The translations under genes were made by a program, and so were the position numbers. Of a stretch of DNA of 64,000 nt, positions 24,953 through 33,381 are shown piece by piece; within the stretch, counting starts at the first letter, position 1; each line of letters opens with the position of its first letter. The notes under the pieces were generated by a model. It was not told the DNA's origin. It made no database searches and saw only the letters and a list, made by a program, of their open reading frames with translations. The stretch is from Crossiella cryophila (GTDB lineage: Bacteria > Actinomycetota > Actinomycetes > Mycobacteriales > Pseudonocardiaceae), in NCBI RefSeq assembly GCF_014204915.1, contig NZ_JACHMH010000001.1, positions 186,001 to 250,000 of the forward strand, given 5' to 3'.

Positions 24953-25657
24953 ATGAAACCGCTGCCACTGCCGGTCCGCGTGGCCGCCGGGCTCGCCGCG
25001 GCCGCCGTGGAGCAGGCCCGCAAGCTGCCGCGTTCACTCGCCGGACTGCCCGTCACGGTGGCCAGCACCGCGATGCAACTGTCCATGCGAGCCCAGCAAC
25101 ACGTGACCGAACTCGCCATCAAGGGCGATGAGATCCTGGCCACGCTGCGCCCAGCCGAGGAAACCCCCGAATGGGCGACCTTCGACGAGGACCTGGACGA
25201 CGCGCCCGCGCCACCCGCCGTTGCCGAGGGCCTGCCCGGCCGGAAGAAGGCCGGTGAGGTGACCGTCGAGCGTCCGGACGAGCCTGCCGCCAACGGCGCC
25301 GCGCGCCTGCCCGGCCGCCCCAAGGCGGGCGAGGTCACCGGCACCGACGAGGCCGAACGGCTGCCAGGCCGACCGAAGGCCGGCGAGGTCACCGGCGGAG
25401 TCGAGCGGCTGCCCGGCCGGCAGAAGGCCGGCGAGGTCACCTCCGCGGCCGAGCCGTCCGATGTGGACGAACCCGCCGACGGACCGGCAGGTGTGCCCGG
25501 TTACGACGACCTCTCCCTGGCCCAGGTGCGCGCCCGGCTGCGCTGGCTCTCCGTCGACCAGCTCGAGGAGCTGCTCGCCTACGAGCTGACCGGTCGTGGC
25601 CGCGAGGAGTTCGTCCGGATGCTGACCCGGCGGATCGCCACCGTGCGCGAGTCGTGA
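24953..25657 (+). CDS. Rv1109c-like (lipid droplet-associated type) protein with four LPGRxKAGEVT repeats
   Basis: A 234-residue protein. The N-terminus (1-65) is amphipathic and Ala-rich, of the kind that could lie on a lipid surface. The middle is acidic and Pro-rich and carries four near-identical copies of LPGRxKAGEVT (residues 94-104, 119-129, 137-147 and 153-163). The C-terminus (about 180-234, [27 protein letters not shown]) is helical. In mycobacteria the gene between ispH and xseA (Rv1109c) occupies this place. The stop overlaps the xseA start (GTGA), so it is co-translated with the exonuclease VII genes. Function unknown. Confidence 0.75.
   Translation: MKPLPLPVRVAAGLAAAAVEQARKLPRSLAGLPVTVASTAMQLSMRAQQHVTELAIKGDEILATLRPAEETPEWATFDEDLDDAPAPPAVAEGLPGRKKAGEVTVERPDEPAANGAARLPGRPKAGEVTGTDEAERLPGRPKAGEVTGGVERLPGRQKAGEVTSAAEPSDVDEPADGPAGVPGYDDLSLAQVRARLRWLSVDQLEELLAYELTGRGREEFVRMLTRRIATVRES
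25232..25441 (+). repeat. Four in-frame copies of a 33-bp coding repeat
   Basis: The units are at 25232-25264, 25307-25339, 25361-25393 and 25409-25441, separated by 42, 21 and 15 bp of unrelated acidic codons. Only the fifth residue varies (Lys, Pro, Pro, Gln), while synonymous positions differ between copies. This implies selection on the peptide rather than a very recent DNA duplication. Confidence 0.9.
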
Positions 25658-26919
25658 CCGCGCCCAGCACCGCGGAGCAGCCGTGGCCGGTCCGCACGGT
25701 GGCGCGCAAGATCGCGGAGTGGATCGCGCGGCTGGGCTCGGTGTGGGTGGAGGGCGAGGTCACCCAGATCTCCAACCGGCCGAACACCTCGACCGCGTTC
25801 ATCACCCTGCGGGACCCCTCCGCCAACTTCTCGGTGACGGTGACCTGCGCGACCGCGCTGCTGCGGAGCCTGGACACGCCGCTGACCGAGGGCGCGCGGG
25901 TGATCATGCACGGGCGGCCGGTGTTCTACGAGGGCCGCGGCACGATCAGCCTGCGGGTGGACGAGATCCGCGCGGTGGGCATCGGCGAGCTGCTGGCCCG
26001 GATCGAACGCCTGCGTCGGCTGCTGGCCGCCGAGGGCCTGTTCGAGCCGGGGCGGAAGCGGAAACCGCCGTTCCTGCCGCAGTGCGTCGGGCTGATCACC
26101 GGCCGGGCCTCCGCGGCCGAGCGGGACGTGCTCACCAATGCCAAACACCGTTGGCCCGCGGTGCACTTCCGGGTGATCAACGTTGCGGTGCAAGGACATC
26201 TGGCCGTGCCGCAGGTGCTGGAAGCGCTGTCCACGCTGGCGTCCGACCCCGAGGTCGACGTGATCGTGATCGCCCGCGGCGGCGGCAGCGTGGAGGACCT
26301 GCTGCCCTTCTCCGACGAGGCGCTCTGCCGGGCGGTCGCGGCCTGCCGCACCCCGGTGCTCAGCGCGATCGGCCACGAGCCGGACACCCCGCTGCTGGAC
26401 CACGTCGCCGACCTGCGCTGCTCTACTCCGACGGACGCGGGCAAACGGGTGGTTCCGGACGTGGCGGAGGAAACGACCAGAATCGGTCAGCTCCGCGACC
26501 GGGCCCGCCGGGCACTACACGGTTGGGTGGATCGGGAACACCGGTTGCTCGCTCAATTGCGTTCCCGCCCAGTGCTTTCCGACCCGTTCGGTCCCTTGCA
26601 GCGCCGAATGGAGGACGTGCACGCGTTGCTCGAGCGGGCCCGCCGGGCCACGCTCTCCCGGCTCGGGCACGAACAGAGCCGGTTGGACGGTGTCAAAGCA
26701 CGCTTGACGACCCTGGGACCGGCGGCCACTCTGGCCCGCGGATACGCAGTCGTGCAGCGCGTCGCCGACGGCGCCCCGGACGGGGTGCTCCGCTCGGTCG
26801 CCGACGCGCCGCCGGGAACGCTGCTGCGGGTCCGAGTCGTTGACGGAGCGGTGCACGCGATCGTGCCCGAAGACACCGATGCGGTGAACGGAGGTAGCGG
26901 TGGCGTCGCTGGCCCATGA
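25654..26919 (+). CDS. xseA: Exodeoxyribonuclease VII large subunit
   Basis: A 421-residue nuclease subunit. The N-terminal OB-fold ([26 protein letters not shown]) binds single-stranded DNA. The catalytic core has the conserved [30 protein letters not shown] and [17 protein letters not shown] blocks, and a coiled C-terminal part binds the small subunit. The GTG start at 25654 overlaps the upstream stop. The family's usual length is about 410-450 residues. The small subunit gene follows after one intervening gene. Confidence 0.96.
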   Translation: MTAPSTAEQPWPVRTVARKIAEWIARLGSVWVEGEVTQISNRPNTSTAFITLRDPSANFSVTVTCATALLRSLDTPLTEGARVIMHGRPVFYEGRGTISLRVDEIRAVGIGELLARIERLRRLLAAEGLFEPGRKRKPPFLPQCVGLITGRASAAERDVLTNAKHRWPAVHFRVINVAVQGHLAVPQVLEALSTLASDPEVDVIVIARGGGSVEDLLPFSDEALCRAVAACRTPVLSAIGHEPDTPLLDHVADLRCSTPTDAGKRVVPDVAEETTRIGQLRDRARRALHGWVDREHRLLAQLRSRPVLSDPFGPLQRRMEDVHALLERARRATLSRLGHEQSRLDGVKARLTTLGPAATLARGYAVVQRVADGAPDGVLRSVADAPPGTLLRVRVVDGAVHAIVPEDTDAVNGGSGGVAGP

Positions 26920-27334
26920 GCCGACCTTTCTCCCGCTGACCGTCGCCGCGGCCAGGACGGCGGCGCAGAGCCAGGCCGACCCGCCCGCGCGGATGGCGGC
27001 CGGGGTGGTGCAGCGCAGGGCCGAGGAGGCCAACTCCGCCGCGGCCGAGTGCTGGGCCGCGCTGCTGGCGGGCTGCGACGCCCCCGGCAGGCGGGCCCTG
27101 CCGTCCCGGTTGCGCGCGCTCTCCGAGGCCACCTCGGGCTACGTGGGCAGCCACTGGTGGTTCAGCACGGGGTCCCCGCACCGCCGCCGGGTGAGCGAGG
27201 CGGAGAATCGCATCGACGAAGCCGCCATGGAGGGCGACGGCGCCGAGTTCGCCGAGGCCTTCATCGGCTACGACCAGGCGGTGGCCACCGCCGTGGTCCG
27301 GGTGCAGAGCACGATGGGGAGCCCCACCGCGTGA
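26900..27334 (+). CDS. Unknown helical protein encoded between xseA and xseB
   Basis: I do not recognise this family. The 144 residues are mostly Ala-rich helix, with a distinctive centre around [24 protein letters not shown] and no signal peptide or membrane segment. The GTG at 26900 has a good GGAGG six bases upstream, overlapping the end of xseA by 20 bp. Its stop overlaps the GTG of xseB by 4 bp. The two-sided overlap means it is co-translated with both exonuclease VII subunits, so a role linked to that enzyme is possible (inference from position only). Confidence 0.75.
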   Translation: MASLAHEPTFLPLTVAAARTAAQSQADPPARMAAGVVQRRAEEANSAAAECWAALLAGCDAPGRRALPSRLRALSEATSGYVGSHWWFSTGSPHRRRVSEAENRIDEAAMEGDGAEFAEAFIGYDQAVATAVVRVQSTMGSPTA

Positions 27335-27558
27335 CACAGAACAACACCGACGCCGCGCTCGGCTACGAGGCGGCGCGCGACGAGCTGGTCGAGGTCGTCC
27401 GCAAGCTGGAGGCCGGCGGTCTCTCGCTGGAGGACTCACTCGCGCTCTGGGAGCGTGGCGAGACCCTCGCGAAGGTCTGCGAGAAGCATCTCGCCGGGGC
27501 GCGGGACCGGGTCGAGCAGGCACTGGCCACTGTGGACAACGCTGAGCCGAACGGTTGA
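27331..27558 (+). CDS. xseB: Exodeoxyribonuclease VII small subunit
   Basis: A 75-residue helical protein of normal length for XseB. The family block [45 protein letters not shown] is complete. It binds the coiled C-terminus of XseA and restrains the nuclease. The GTG start overlaps the preceding stop (GTGA). Confidence 0.95.
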   Translation: MTQNNTDAALGYEAARDELVEVVRKLEAGGLSLEDSLALWERGETLAKVCEKHLAGARDRVEQALATVDNAEPNG

Positions 27559-27697
27559 CCTGACTCGGTTCAGCAATCGGTTCAGTGAGTGCGAATCGTC
27601 ACTGTCCCCCCTGCTCAGCTCACGCTCCGTCGTCAAGGTCTGCCAGGATCGGTAAGCAGTTTCAGCGTCGACCTGCGCAGACCTCTGGAGGCGGAAC

Positions 27698-28735
27698 ATG
27701 GCCGCGAACACTGCCCCGCGACGTCGTGAGGCACCCGATCGCAACCTCGCCCTGGAACTGGTCCGGGTCACCGAAGCCGCCGCGATCGCGGCAGGCCGCT
27801 GGGTCGGCCGCGGTGACAAGAACGGCGGCGACGGCGCGGCGGTGGACGCCATGCGCAAGCTGATCGGCACCGTCTCCATGCGTGGCGTGGTGGTCATCGG
27901 GGAGGGCGAGAAGGACGAGGCCCCGATGCTGTTCAACGGCGAGCAGGTGGGCAACGGCGACGGCCCGGACTGCGATGTCGCGGTGGACCCGATCGACGGC
28001 ACCACGCTGATGGCCAAGGGCATGCCCAACGCGCTGGCCGTGCTGGCGGTGGCCGAGCGGGGCGCGATGTACGACCCGTCCGCGGTGTTCTACATGCAGA
28101 AGCTCGCGGTCGGCCCGGACGCCGCGGACGTGGTGGACCTGGACGCGCCGGTGGCGGAGAACATCCGCCGGGTGGCCAAGGCCAAGCAGACCGACGTGGC
28201 CGACGTGACCGTGTGCATCCTGGACCGGCCCCGGCACGAGTCGCTGGTCAAGGAGGTCCGCGAGGCGGGCGCCCGGATCCACTTCATCAGCGACGGCGAT
28301 GTGGCGGGCGCGATCTCCGCGGCCCGGCCGAGCACCGGCGTGGACATGCTGCTGGGCATCGGCGGCACCCCGGAGGGCATCATCGCCGCGGCCGCGCTCA
28401 AGTGCATGGGCGGGGCGATCCAGGCCCGGCTCTGGCCGAAGGACGACGAGGAGCGCGAGCGCGCGCTGGCCGCCGGGCACGACCTGGACCGGGTGCTGAC
28501 CACCGACGACCTGGTGCGCGGGGACAACGTGTTCTTCTGCGCCACCGGCATCACCGACGGCGACCTGCTGCGCGGCGTGCACTACCGCTCCGGCGGCTGC
28601 ACCACCCAGTCCATCGTGATGCGGTCCAAGTCCGGCACGCTGCGGATGATCGACGGCTACCACCGGCTGACCAAGCTGCGCGAGTACTCCTCGGTCGACT
28701 TCGGCGGCGACCCGGAAGTCCCGCCGCTGCCCTGA
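27698..28735 (+). CDS. glpX: Class II fructose-1,6-bisphosphatase
   Basis: A 345-residue enzyme of gluconeogenesis. Metal and substrate motifs are seen in [14 protein letters not shown], the DPIDGTT block and [11 protein letters not shown]. The ATG has a strong GGAGG eight bases upstream, and a 139-bp gap before it should hold the promoter. The mycobacterial orthologue (Rv1099c) is the essential FBPase and lies next to fum, as here, though five minus- and plus-strand genes now separate the two. A classical terminator follows. Confidence 0.96.
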   Translation: MAANTAPRRREAPDRNLALELVRVTEAAAIAAGRWVGRGDKNGGDGAAVDAMRKLIGTVSMRGVVVIGEGEKDEAPMLFNGEQVGNGDGPDCDVAVDPIDGTTLMAKGMPNALAVLAVAERGAMYDPSAVFYMQKLAVGPDAADVVDLDAPVAENIRRVAKAKQTDVADVTVCILDRPRHESLVKEVREAGARIHFISDGDVAGAISAARPSTGVDMLLGIGGTPEGIIAAAALKCMGGAIQARLWPKDDEERERALAAGHDLDRVLTTDDLVRGDNVFFCATGITDGDLLRGVHYRSGGCTTQSIVMRSKSGTLRMIDGYHRLTKLREYSSVDFGGDPEVPPLP

Positions 28736-28745
28736 ACGAGCCGAT

Positions 28746-28788
28746 GAACCGGGCCGCCAGTCAGTCGACGGGCAGCCCGGTTCTTTTT
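28746..28788 (+). terminator. Intrinsic terminator of glpX with T run
   Basis: The stem GAACCGGGC against GCCCGGTTC is extended by an inner GCC/GGC pairing and followed directly by TTTTT. It is the only classical U-tract terminator noted in the window. It ends one base before the stop of the convergent small gene, so it may serve both strands. Confidence 0.9.
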
Positions 28789-28789
28789 G

Positions 28790-28984
28790 TCAGTCCTGCC
28801 GCGGCGCGGCCCCCGCGTCAACAGCCTCGGCCTCGGCCACCGCGAGGCTCACCGGCGCCGCACCCGCGTCCTGGTCCTCGACGAGCACCTGGGCCGCGGC
28901 CTGCTGACCGGTCCGCTCCCGGCCGATCCGGATCACCAGACCGGCCGCGACCTCGGCGCTGTCCAGCTCGATCTCGATGCGCAT
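28790..28984 (-). CDS. Small acidic protein, third gene of the glutaminase-like operon
   Basis: I do not recognise this 64-residue protein. It begins MRIEIELDSAEVAAG, continues with a basic stretch (IRIGRERTGQQ) and ends in an Ala/Glu/Asp-rich tail. The start has GGGGAGA about nine bases upstream and lies 14 bp after the stop of the preceding gene, so it belongs to the same transcript. It could be an accessory or inhibitor of the enzyme encoded first, as small partners often sit at this position (inference only). Confidence 0.65.
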   Translation of the reverse strand: MRIEIELDSAEVAAGLVIRIGRERTGQQAAAQVLVEDQDAGAAPVSLAVAEAEAVDAGAAPRQD

Positions 28985-28998
28985 GCTCTTCTCCCCGT

Positions 28999-29256
28999 TC
29001 ACGCGTTCAGGACCGCGTAGCGGCCCTCGAAGGTGACCGGGATCCCGGTCAGGTTCCGGACGGTGATCCAGTACGTGCACAGCGCCGCGCTGGTCCGCTC
29101 GACCGCGACGTCCCAGTCCAGCTCGGGTCCGCCGGTCTGCGGGGTGATCGGCATCAGGTACCAGACCACGTGCTGGGCGGCGTTCCAGCTGTGGTTGAAG
29201 TAGCGCACGGTGGCCCCGGCGCCGATGGTGACGGTGAACGCTGTTCCGGTTCTCAT
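28999..29256 (-). CDS. Stand-alone paralogue of the C-terminal domain of the glutaminase-like protein
   Basis: An 85-residue protein that is essentially one beta-rich domain: VRYFNHSWNAAQHVVW ... GGPELDWDVAVERT ... [22 protein letters not shown]. Aligned by eye with the C-terminal 68 residues of the upstream protein, about 39 positions are identical, including HSWNAA, the Cys-Thr-Tyr-Trp block and NLTG. No signal peptide. ATG 29256 lies 13 bp after the preceding stop. The shared domain may bind a ligand or let the two proteins associate; I cannot name the family. Confidence 0.75.
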   Translation of the reverse strand: MRTGTAFTVTIGAGATVRYFNHSWNAAQHVVWYLMPITPQTGGPELDWDVAVERTSAALCTYWITVRNLTGIPVTFEGRYAVLNA

Positions 29257-29269
29257 CAACGGCTCCAGG

Positions 29270-30565
29270 TCAGTTGAGGTAGTCGAAGCGGGCCTCGAAC
29301 CGCACGGTTCGCCCGGTGAGGTTCTGCACGGTGATCCAGTAGGTGCACAGGTTCCCGTCGGTGCGCTGCACCGCGACCTCGTGCCGCACCTGCGGGCCAC
29401 CGGAGCAGATCGAGGTGGGCATGACCGTCCAGAGCACGTGCCGGGCGGCGTTCCAGCTGTGCGTGAACCAGCGCGCGGTCTGCCCGCCGGCCAGGCTGGC
29501 CCGGAACTGCACCCCCGGCGCGGCAGGCTGGCAGTTCGCGTACGGCGGCGGGCCGGTCGCGGAGTTGGACCGCAGCTGCAGGTCACCGCGGTACTTGGCC
29601 AGCACCTCGTTGGTGAGGCGGTAGTCCGGGTCGTAGCGGTGCGGGGCGTAGTGGTTGTGGAAGATGTCCCAGCCGGTGGGCTGCAGCCGGGCGGCGGGAT
29701 CGCCCTGCACGCCCTTCCAGGTGTCCTGGGTGACCGGGCCGTCGAACAGCGCGGGGTCGATCACGTAGGTGACCCCGTCGGCCACCAGCGTCGGGGCCAC
29801 GTGCCAGCCCCAGCCGACCACGCAGTCCGGCTTGTTCGCGCTGTTGACCCGCAGGCTGCCGTAGATCCAGACCTTGTCCGGGGTGATGCCGTTGGCGATC
29901 ATCAGCCGGGCCATCTCGTGCGCCCGGCCCCAGCAGCCGTCGTCGGGGTAGGTGAACGGGATGCCGGGTGCGGTCGGGTTGGCCGAGCAGGCGGTCTGAC
30001 CGGCCACCAGGCGATACATCTGCACGACCTGGGCGTAGCTGACCGGGGTGCCGAGTGCTTCCGGAACGCCCTCGGTGAGCTGCTCAGGCGCGGCCTCTTT
30101 TGGGGCCGGGCGGACATCGATGATCGCGTGCTTGTCGAGGGTCTCGGTGACCAGCACGGTGTCCTGGCCGGCCATGGCCGCTTCGAGCAGGGCCAGCAGT
30201 TCGGCGAAGTCCGGGTTGTCCCGGCGCAGGTAGTGGTGGGCCTGCGAGGGTTCGAGGTCGACCTCGACCAGGTCCTCGCCGGGGTTCAGCGCGATCACGG
30301 CGACCCGGTGCGGCACCAGCACCTCGGTGACCAGCCCGGTGTCCGGATCGAGTTCGACGTAGACGTCCAGACCGGCCGCGCGCAGCTCGCCGATCGCGCC
30401 GGTCCAGCCGCGCGCCCGGGGGTCCCGCAGGTCCACCCGCGCCGCCCGGCCACTGGAGAATGCGATGTCCAGGTAATTTCCCGCCGACTCCGCGGCGGCC
30501 GTCATGGCCGCCGGCGGATCGACCACAGTGTCGACCAATGCATTTATTCGGGGCACGGGATCCAC
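29270..30565 (-). CDS. Protein-glutaminase-like protein with C-terminal HSWNA domain
   Basis: A 431-residue protein in three parts. Residues 1 to about 145 are an unassigned domain. The middle (about 150-310) resembles protein-glutamine glutaminases, papain-like enzymes that deamidate protein side chains. The triad can be read as Cys in [11 protein letters not shown], His in [10 protein letters not shown] and Asp in VIDPALFDG. The last about 70 residues form a beta-rich domain duplicated in the next gene. There is no signal peptide or membrane helix, so cytoplasmic or non-classically exported. The GTG at 30565 has no clear Shine-Dalgarno, and GTG 30556 is possible. First gene of a three-gene operon, divergent from a secreted protease. 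Confidence 0.72.
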   Translation of the reverse strand: MDPVPRINALVDTVVDPPAAMTAAAESAGNYLDIAFSSGRAARVDLRDPRARGWTGAIGELRAAGLDVYVELDPDTGLVTEVLVPHRVAVIALNPGEDLVEVDLEPSQAHHYLRRDNPDFAELLALLEAAMAGQDTVLVTETLDKHAIIDVRPAPKEAAPEQLTEGVPEALGTPVSYAQVVQMYRLVAGQTACSANPTAPGIPFTYPDDGCWGRAHEMARLMIANGITPDKVWIYGSLRVNSANKPDCVVGWGWHVAPTLVADGVTYVIDPALFDGPVTQDTWKGVQGDPAARLQPTGWDIFHNHYAPHRYDPDYRLTNEVLAKYRGDLQLRSNSATGPPPYANCQPAAPGVQFRASLAGGQTARWFTHSWNAARHVLWTVMPTSICSGGPQVRHEVAVQRTDGNLCTYWITVQNLTGRTVRFEARFDYLN

Positions 30566-30783
30566 GATTTTGCACCCGGCGAGATCAAATCAACCGAATG
30601 CCCCAACCGCTGACCACCTGTTTGCCTTATCGCGCTATTCACCTAACATCGGGCCTTTGCCCACACGACCGCCCGAAGAGGCATCCAACAGCGGCCATCA
30701 GGCGGTACCACGCTCTGATTACGTACGATTACCGTCCGTGTCAGCCTCGGCAGAGGGCGCCGGGGCTGAGAGGAGAAATCCCT

Positions 30784-31551
30784 GTGCGAGCGAAAAGAAT
30801 GGTCGTCGGGTTACTCGCGGCCGTGGCCACCGCGTTTGCCGGGTTGACCGGGACCGCCACCGCGTCCCCGAACACCTCATCCGATGTCGATCCACTCATT
30901 GTCGGCGGCGTCAACGCCACCCAGGTCTACAGCTTCATGGTGTCCTTGCAGAACACCACCGGCGGCCACTTCTGCGGTGGTTCGCTGATCAAGTCGAACT
31001 GGGTGGTCACCGCCAAGCACTGCGTCCAGGGCAAGGCGCCTGCCTCCGTCCGGGCGCGGATCGGCACCACCAACCGCACCGCCGGCGGCAGTTACGTCGC
31101 CGCCGCGGCCATCCACCTCAACCCGACCAGGGACATCGCGCTGGTCCGACTGGCCGCGGCGGTGCCGCAGGCGCCGATCGCGGTGGCCGCGGCCTCCGGC
31201 CCGGTCGGCACCGGGACCCGGCTGCTCGGCTGGGGCCAGACCTGTCCGGCTCCCGGCGGGTGTGGCGCGCCGGTGATCCTGCAGCAGCTGAACACCTCGA
31301 TCGTGGCCGACGGCCTGTGCAGCGGGATCTTCGGCGCCCAGGAAATCTGTACCAATAACCCAGGTGGGACCAGGGGCGCCTGCTACGGCGACTCCGGCGG
31401 CCCGCAGATCAAGCTGGTCGGCAACGTGTGGCAGCTGATCGGGGCCACCAGCCGTTCCGGCGGCGGCGCGACCTGCGCGGTGAACCCGTCGATCTACGTG
31501 GACGTGCCGGTCTTCCGCCCGTGGATCAGCGGAATCGCCGGTCCCGTATAA
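30784..31551 (+). CDS. Secreted trypsin-fold serine protease 1
   Basis: A 255-residue chymotrypsin-family (S1) protease. A Sec signal (about 1-28) and a short propeptide precede the mature N-terminus IVGGVNAT. The triad is His in VVTAKHC, Asp in RDIALVRL and Ser in [10 protein letters not shown]. Position 189 (chymotrypsin numbering) is Gly, not Asp, so trypsin-like Arg/Lys specificity is unlikely. Six cysteines can form disulfides. GTG 30784 has GAGAGGAG about eight bases upstream. A paralogue follows in tandem. The 218-bp gap to the divergent glutaminase-like gene is AT-richer than the neighbourhood and should hold both promoters. Confidence 0.93.
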   Translation: MRAKRMVVGLLAAVATAFAGLTGTATASPNTSSDVDPLIVGGVNATQVYSFMVSLQNTTGGHFCGGSLIKSNWVVTAKHCVQGKAPASVRARIGTTNRTAGGSYVAAAAIHLNPTRDIALVRLAAAVPQAPIAVAAASGPVGTGTRLLGWGQTCPAPGGCGAPVILQQLNTSIVADGLCSGIFGAQEICTNNPGGTRGACYGDSGGPQIKLVGNVWQLIGATSRSGGGATCAVNPSIYVDVPVFRPWISGIAGPV

Positions 31552-31564
31552 CGAATCGATAGCC

Positions 31565-31597
31565 AACGGGCCCGCGGTGTTTCGCCGCGGGCCCGTT
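31565..31597 (+). terminator. Terminator after protease 1
   Basis: Perfect 13-bp stem (AACGGGCCCGCGG against CCGCGGGCCCGTT) with a 7-nt loop, 13 bp after the stop codon. It indicates that the two tandem proteases are separate transcripts. Confidence 0.85.
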
Positions 31598-31702
31598 CGG
31601 TCAGCGGCCATACACCGTTTTATGGGGACCCAAAGCCGGTCGGCCGCCCTACTTATGCAGGGTTCTCGGTTGTGATCAGCGGTACTTACGGTGCACCTCA
31701 CC

Positions 31703-31720
31703 TCCGGCGGATCCGCCGGA
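31703..31720. promoter_or_regulatory. 18-bp perfect palindrome in the protease 2 leader
   Basis: TCCGGCGGATCCGCCGGA ends just before the Shine-Dalgarno GAGAGGAGA of protease 2. As RNA it would fold into a stem next to the ribosome site; as DNA it could be an operator. The protease 1 leader lacks it although the Shine-Dalgarno context is shared. Confidence 0.5.
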
Positions 31721-31738
31721 AGTTGAGAGGAGAGAACC

Positions 31739-32509
31739 GTGAGGGCACGTTCTCTGATCGTCGGAATCCTGGCCGCGGCCGCTACCGCGCTTGGCGGGCT
31801 CGCGATGCCGGCCGCCGCGGCGCCGGCGACCACCGCCGGTGACGTCGATCCGTTGATCGTCGGCGGCACGAACGCGACCGAGACCTACAGCTTCATGGTG
31901 TCCCTGCAGAGCACCTCCGGCAGCCACTTCTGTGGTGGCTCGCTGGTCAAGGCGAACTGGGTGGTGACGGCCAAGCACTGCGTGCAGGGCCGCCAGCCGT
32001 CCTCGATCCGCACCAGGATCGCCACCACCAACCGCACCACCGGTGGCGTCACCGCTGGCGTGTCCCGGATCATCAACCACCCGAGCGCCGACCTGTCCGT
32101 GCTGCAGCTGTCCAGCTCGGTGACGGTCAAGCCGATCTCCATCGCGCCGGAGTCCGGCCCGGTCGGCACCGCGACCCGCATCATCGGCTGGGGCCAGACC
32201 TGTCCCACCCGCGGCTGTGGCTCCGCGCCGATCAACCTGCAGGAACTCAACACCTCGATCGTGGCTGACAGCCGGTGCTCCGGCATCAGCGCCGCCTCGG
32301 AGATCTGCACCAACAACACCGGCGGCAACAAGGGCGCCTGCTACGGCGACTCCGGCGGCCCGCAGGTGAAGGGCACGGCGGGCAACTGGACGCTGGTCGG
32401 CGCGACCAGCCGCTCCGGCGGTGGCGCGACCTGCGCGACCGCGCCGTCGATCTACGTCGACGTGTCGTTCTACCGCTCCTGGATCAGCACGAACGTGGGC
32501 GGGCTCTGA
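31739..32509 (+). CDS. Secreted trypsin-fold serine protease 2
   Basis: A 256-residue S1 protease closely related to its upstream neighbour, from the signal peptide through [18 protein letters not shown] to [13 protein letters not shown]. The triad is His in VVTAKHC, Asp in SADLSVLQL and Ser in GDSGGP. Position 189 is again Gly. The DPLIVGG activation site suggests a zymogen processed by another protease. The GTG start has GAGAGGAGA six bases upstream. Its promoter lies in the 140 bp after the protease 1 terminator, together with an 18-bp palindrome, so the two copies may respond to different signals. Confidence 0.93.
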   Translation: MRARSLIVGILAAAATALGGLAMPAAAAPATTAGDVDPLIVGGTNATETYSFMVSLQSTSGSHFCGGSLVKANWVVTAKHCVQGRQPSSIRTRIATTNRTTGGVTAGVSRIINHPSADLSVLQLSSSVTVKPISIAPESGPVGTATRIIGWGQTCPTRGCGSAPINLQELNTSIVADSRCSGISAASEICTNNTGGNKGACYGDSGGPQVKGTAGNWTLVGATSRSGGGATCATAPSIYVDVSFYRSWISTNVGGL

Positions 32510-32530
32510 CCCCTCCGCAGCACCTGACCG

Positions 32531-32564
32531 AACGGCCCGCCGCCTCCTGTAGCGGCGGGCCGTT
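32531..32564 (+). terminator. Terminator after protease 2
   Basis: Perfect 13-bp stem (AACGGCCCGCCGC against GCGGCGGGCCGTT) with an 8-nt loop and a short run of T after it, 21 bp beyond the stop. Confidence 0.85.
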
Positions 32565-32682
32565 TTGTCACAGTTCGAAACGGGTAGGCCGGTAGGGCAA
32601 CCTCGGGATCCCAAGTGACGTCATTGTGTGTGCTGGAGTGATTAGCCGCCCGCGATGCCGGGCGAAGAACTTGGGGTGAGCG

Positions 32683-33321
32683 ATGCGAGGCAGGAAAAGC
32701 TCTTTGGTGCTGGCGGTGACCGCGACCTTCGGTCTGCTGCTGGCCGCGTGCGGCACGCCGGAACAGCCGCAGCTGGCCGGGAACACCGGATCGGCCACGA
32801 GCAGCAGCTCGTCGTCGAGCGCGGCCCCCGCACCGTCCACTTCGGAGCCGGCGAGCAGTCAGCCGTCCTCCTCGACCACCAAACCGGCGCCGGCCACGAC
32901 CACGCCGCCCAAGCCGAAGCCCAAGCCGGAGGCGAAGAAGGACACCCCGGAACCGGTGTCGGACAACGCCACCCCGTGCAAGAACGCGGCCGCGCGGGCC
33001 TGCATCGACCTCTCCGCCAACAAGGCGTGGATCATGTCAGAGGGCAAGGTCGTGCTCGGCCCGGTGCCGATCACGCACGGCCGCAAGGGCTGGCTGACCC
33101 CGCCCGGCACCTTCAAGGTGAGCTTCAAGAACCGCAACCACAAGAGCAGCATCTTCGCCAACGCGCCGATGCCGTGGTCGGTCTTCTTCAACGGCGGCAT
33201 CGCCTTCCACCAGGGCAGCCTGCGGGAGAAGTCGCACGGCTGCATCCACCTGTCGCCCTCGGCGGCGCAGCGCTTCTTCGGCCACCTGTCGGTCCACGAC
33301 ATCGTCCAGGTCGTGCCCTGA
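32683..33321 (+). CDS. L,D-transpeptidase (YkuD) lipoprotein
   Basis: A 212-residue cell-wall enzyme. The lipobox LAAC (Cys23) anchors it outside the membrane. A long Ser/Thr/Pro/Lys linker (about 30-90) spans part of the wall. The YkuD catalytic domain (about 105-212) has the motif SHGCIHLS with the nucleophile Cys, and the preceding His in IAFHQGSL. Such enzymes make 3-3 cross-links in peptidoglycan or attach proteins to it. GGGGTGAG lies just before the ATG. It stands alone between two terminators. Confidence 0.93.
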   Translation: MRGRKSSLVLAVTATFGLLLAACGTPEQPQLAGNTGSATSSSSSSSAAPAPSTSEPASSQPSSSTTKPAPATTTPPKPKPKPEAKKDTPEPVSDNATPCKNAAARACIDLSANKAWIMSEGKVVLGPVPITHGRKGWLTPPGTFKVSFKNRNHKSSIFANAPMPWSVFFNGGIAFHQGSLREKSHGCIHLSPSAAQRFFGHLSVHDIVQVVP

Positions 33322-33337
33322 TCACTCCACAATGGAC

Positions 33338-33370
33338 GAACGGCCCCGGTCAGTGCGACCGGGGCCGTTC
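33338..33370. terminator. Bidirectional terminator between the L,D-transpeptidase and flavoprotein genes
   Basis: Perfect 14-bp stem (GAACGGCCCCGGTC against GACCGGGGCCGTTC) with a 5-nt loop between convergent genes. Confidence 0.88.
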
Positions 33371-33381
33371 TCCGTTGTGGC

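Noticed and set aside
25232-25441. CRISPR-like array in the Rv1109c-like gene
   Set aside because: The repeats are in frame, vary at synonymous sites and have unequal spacers that code for an acidic linker. They are protein repeats.
28999-29586. 195-codon version of the small HSWNA-domain gene
   Set aside because: The extra N-terminal part overlaps the glutaminase-like coding region in another frame and is Arg/Pro/Thr-rich noise. The start at 29256 fits the spacing and the domain border.
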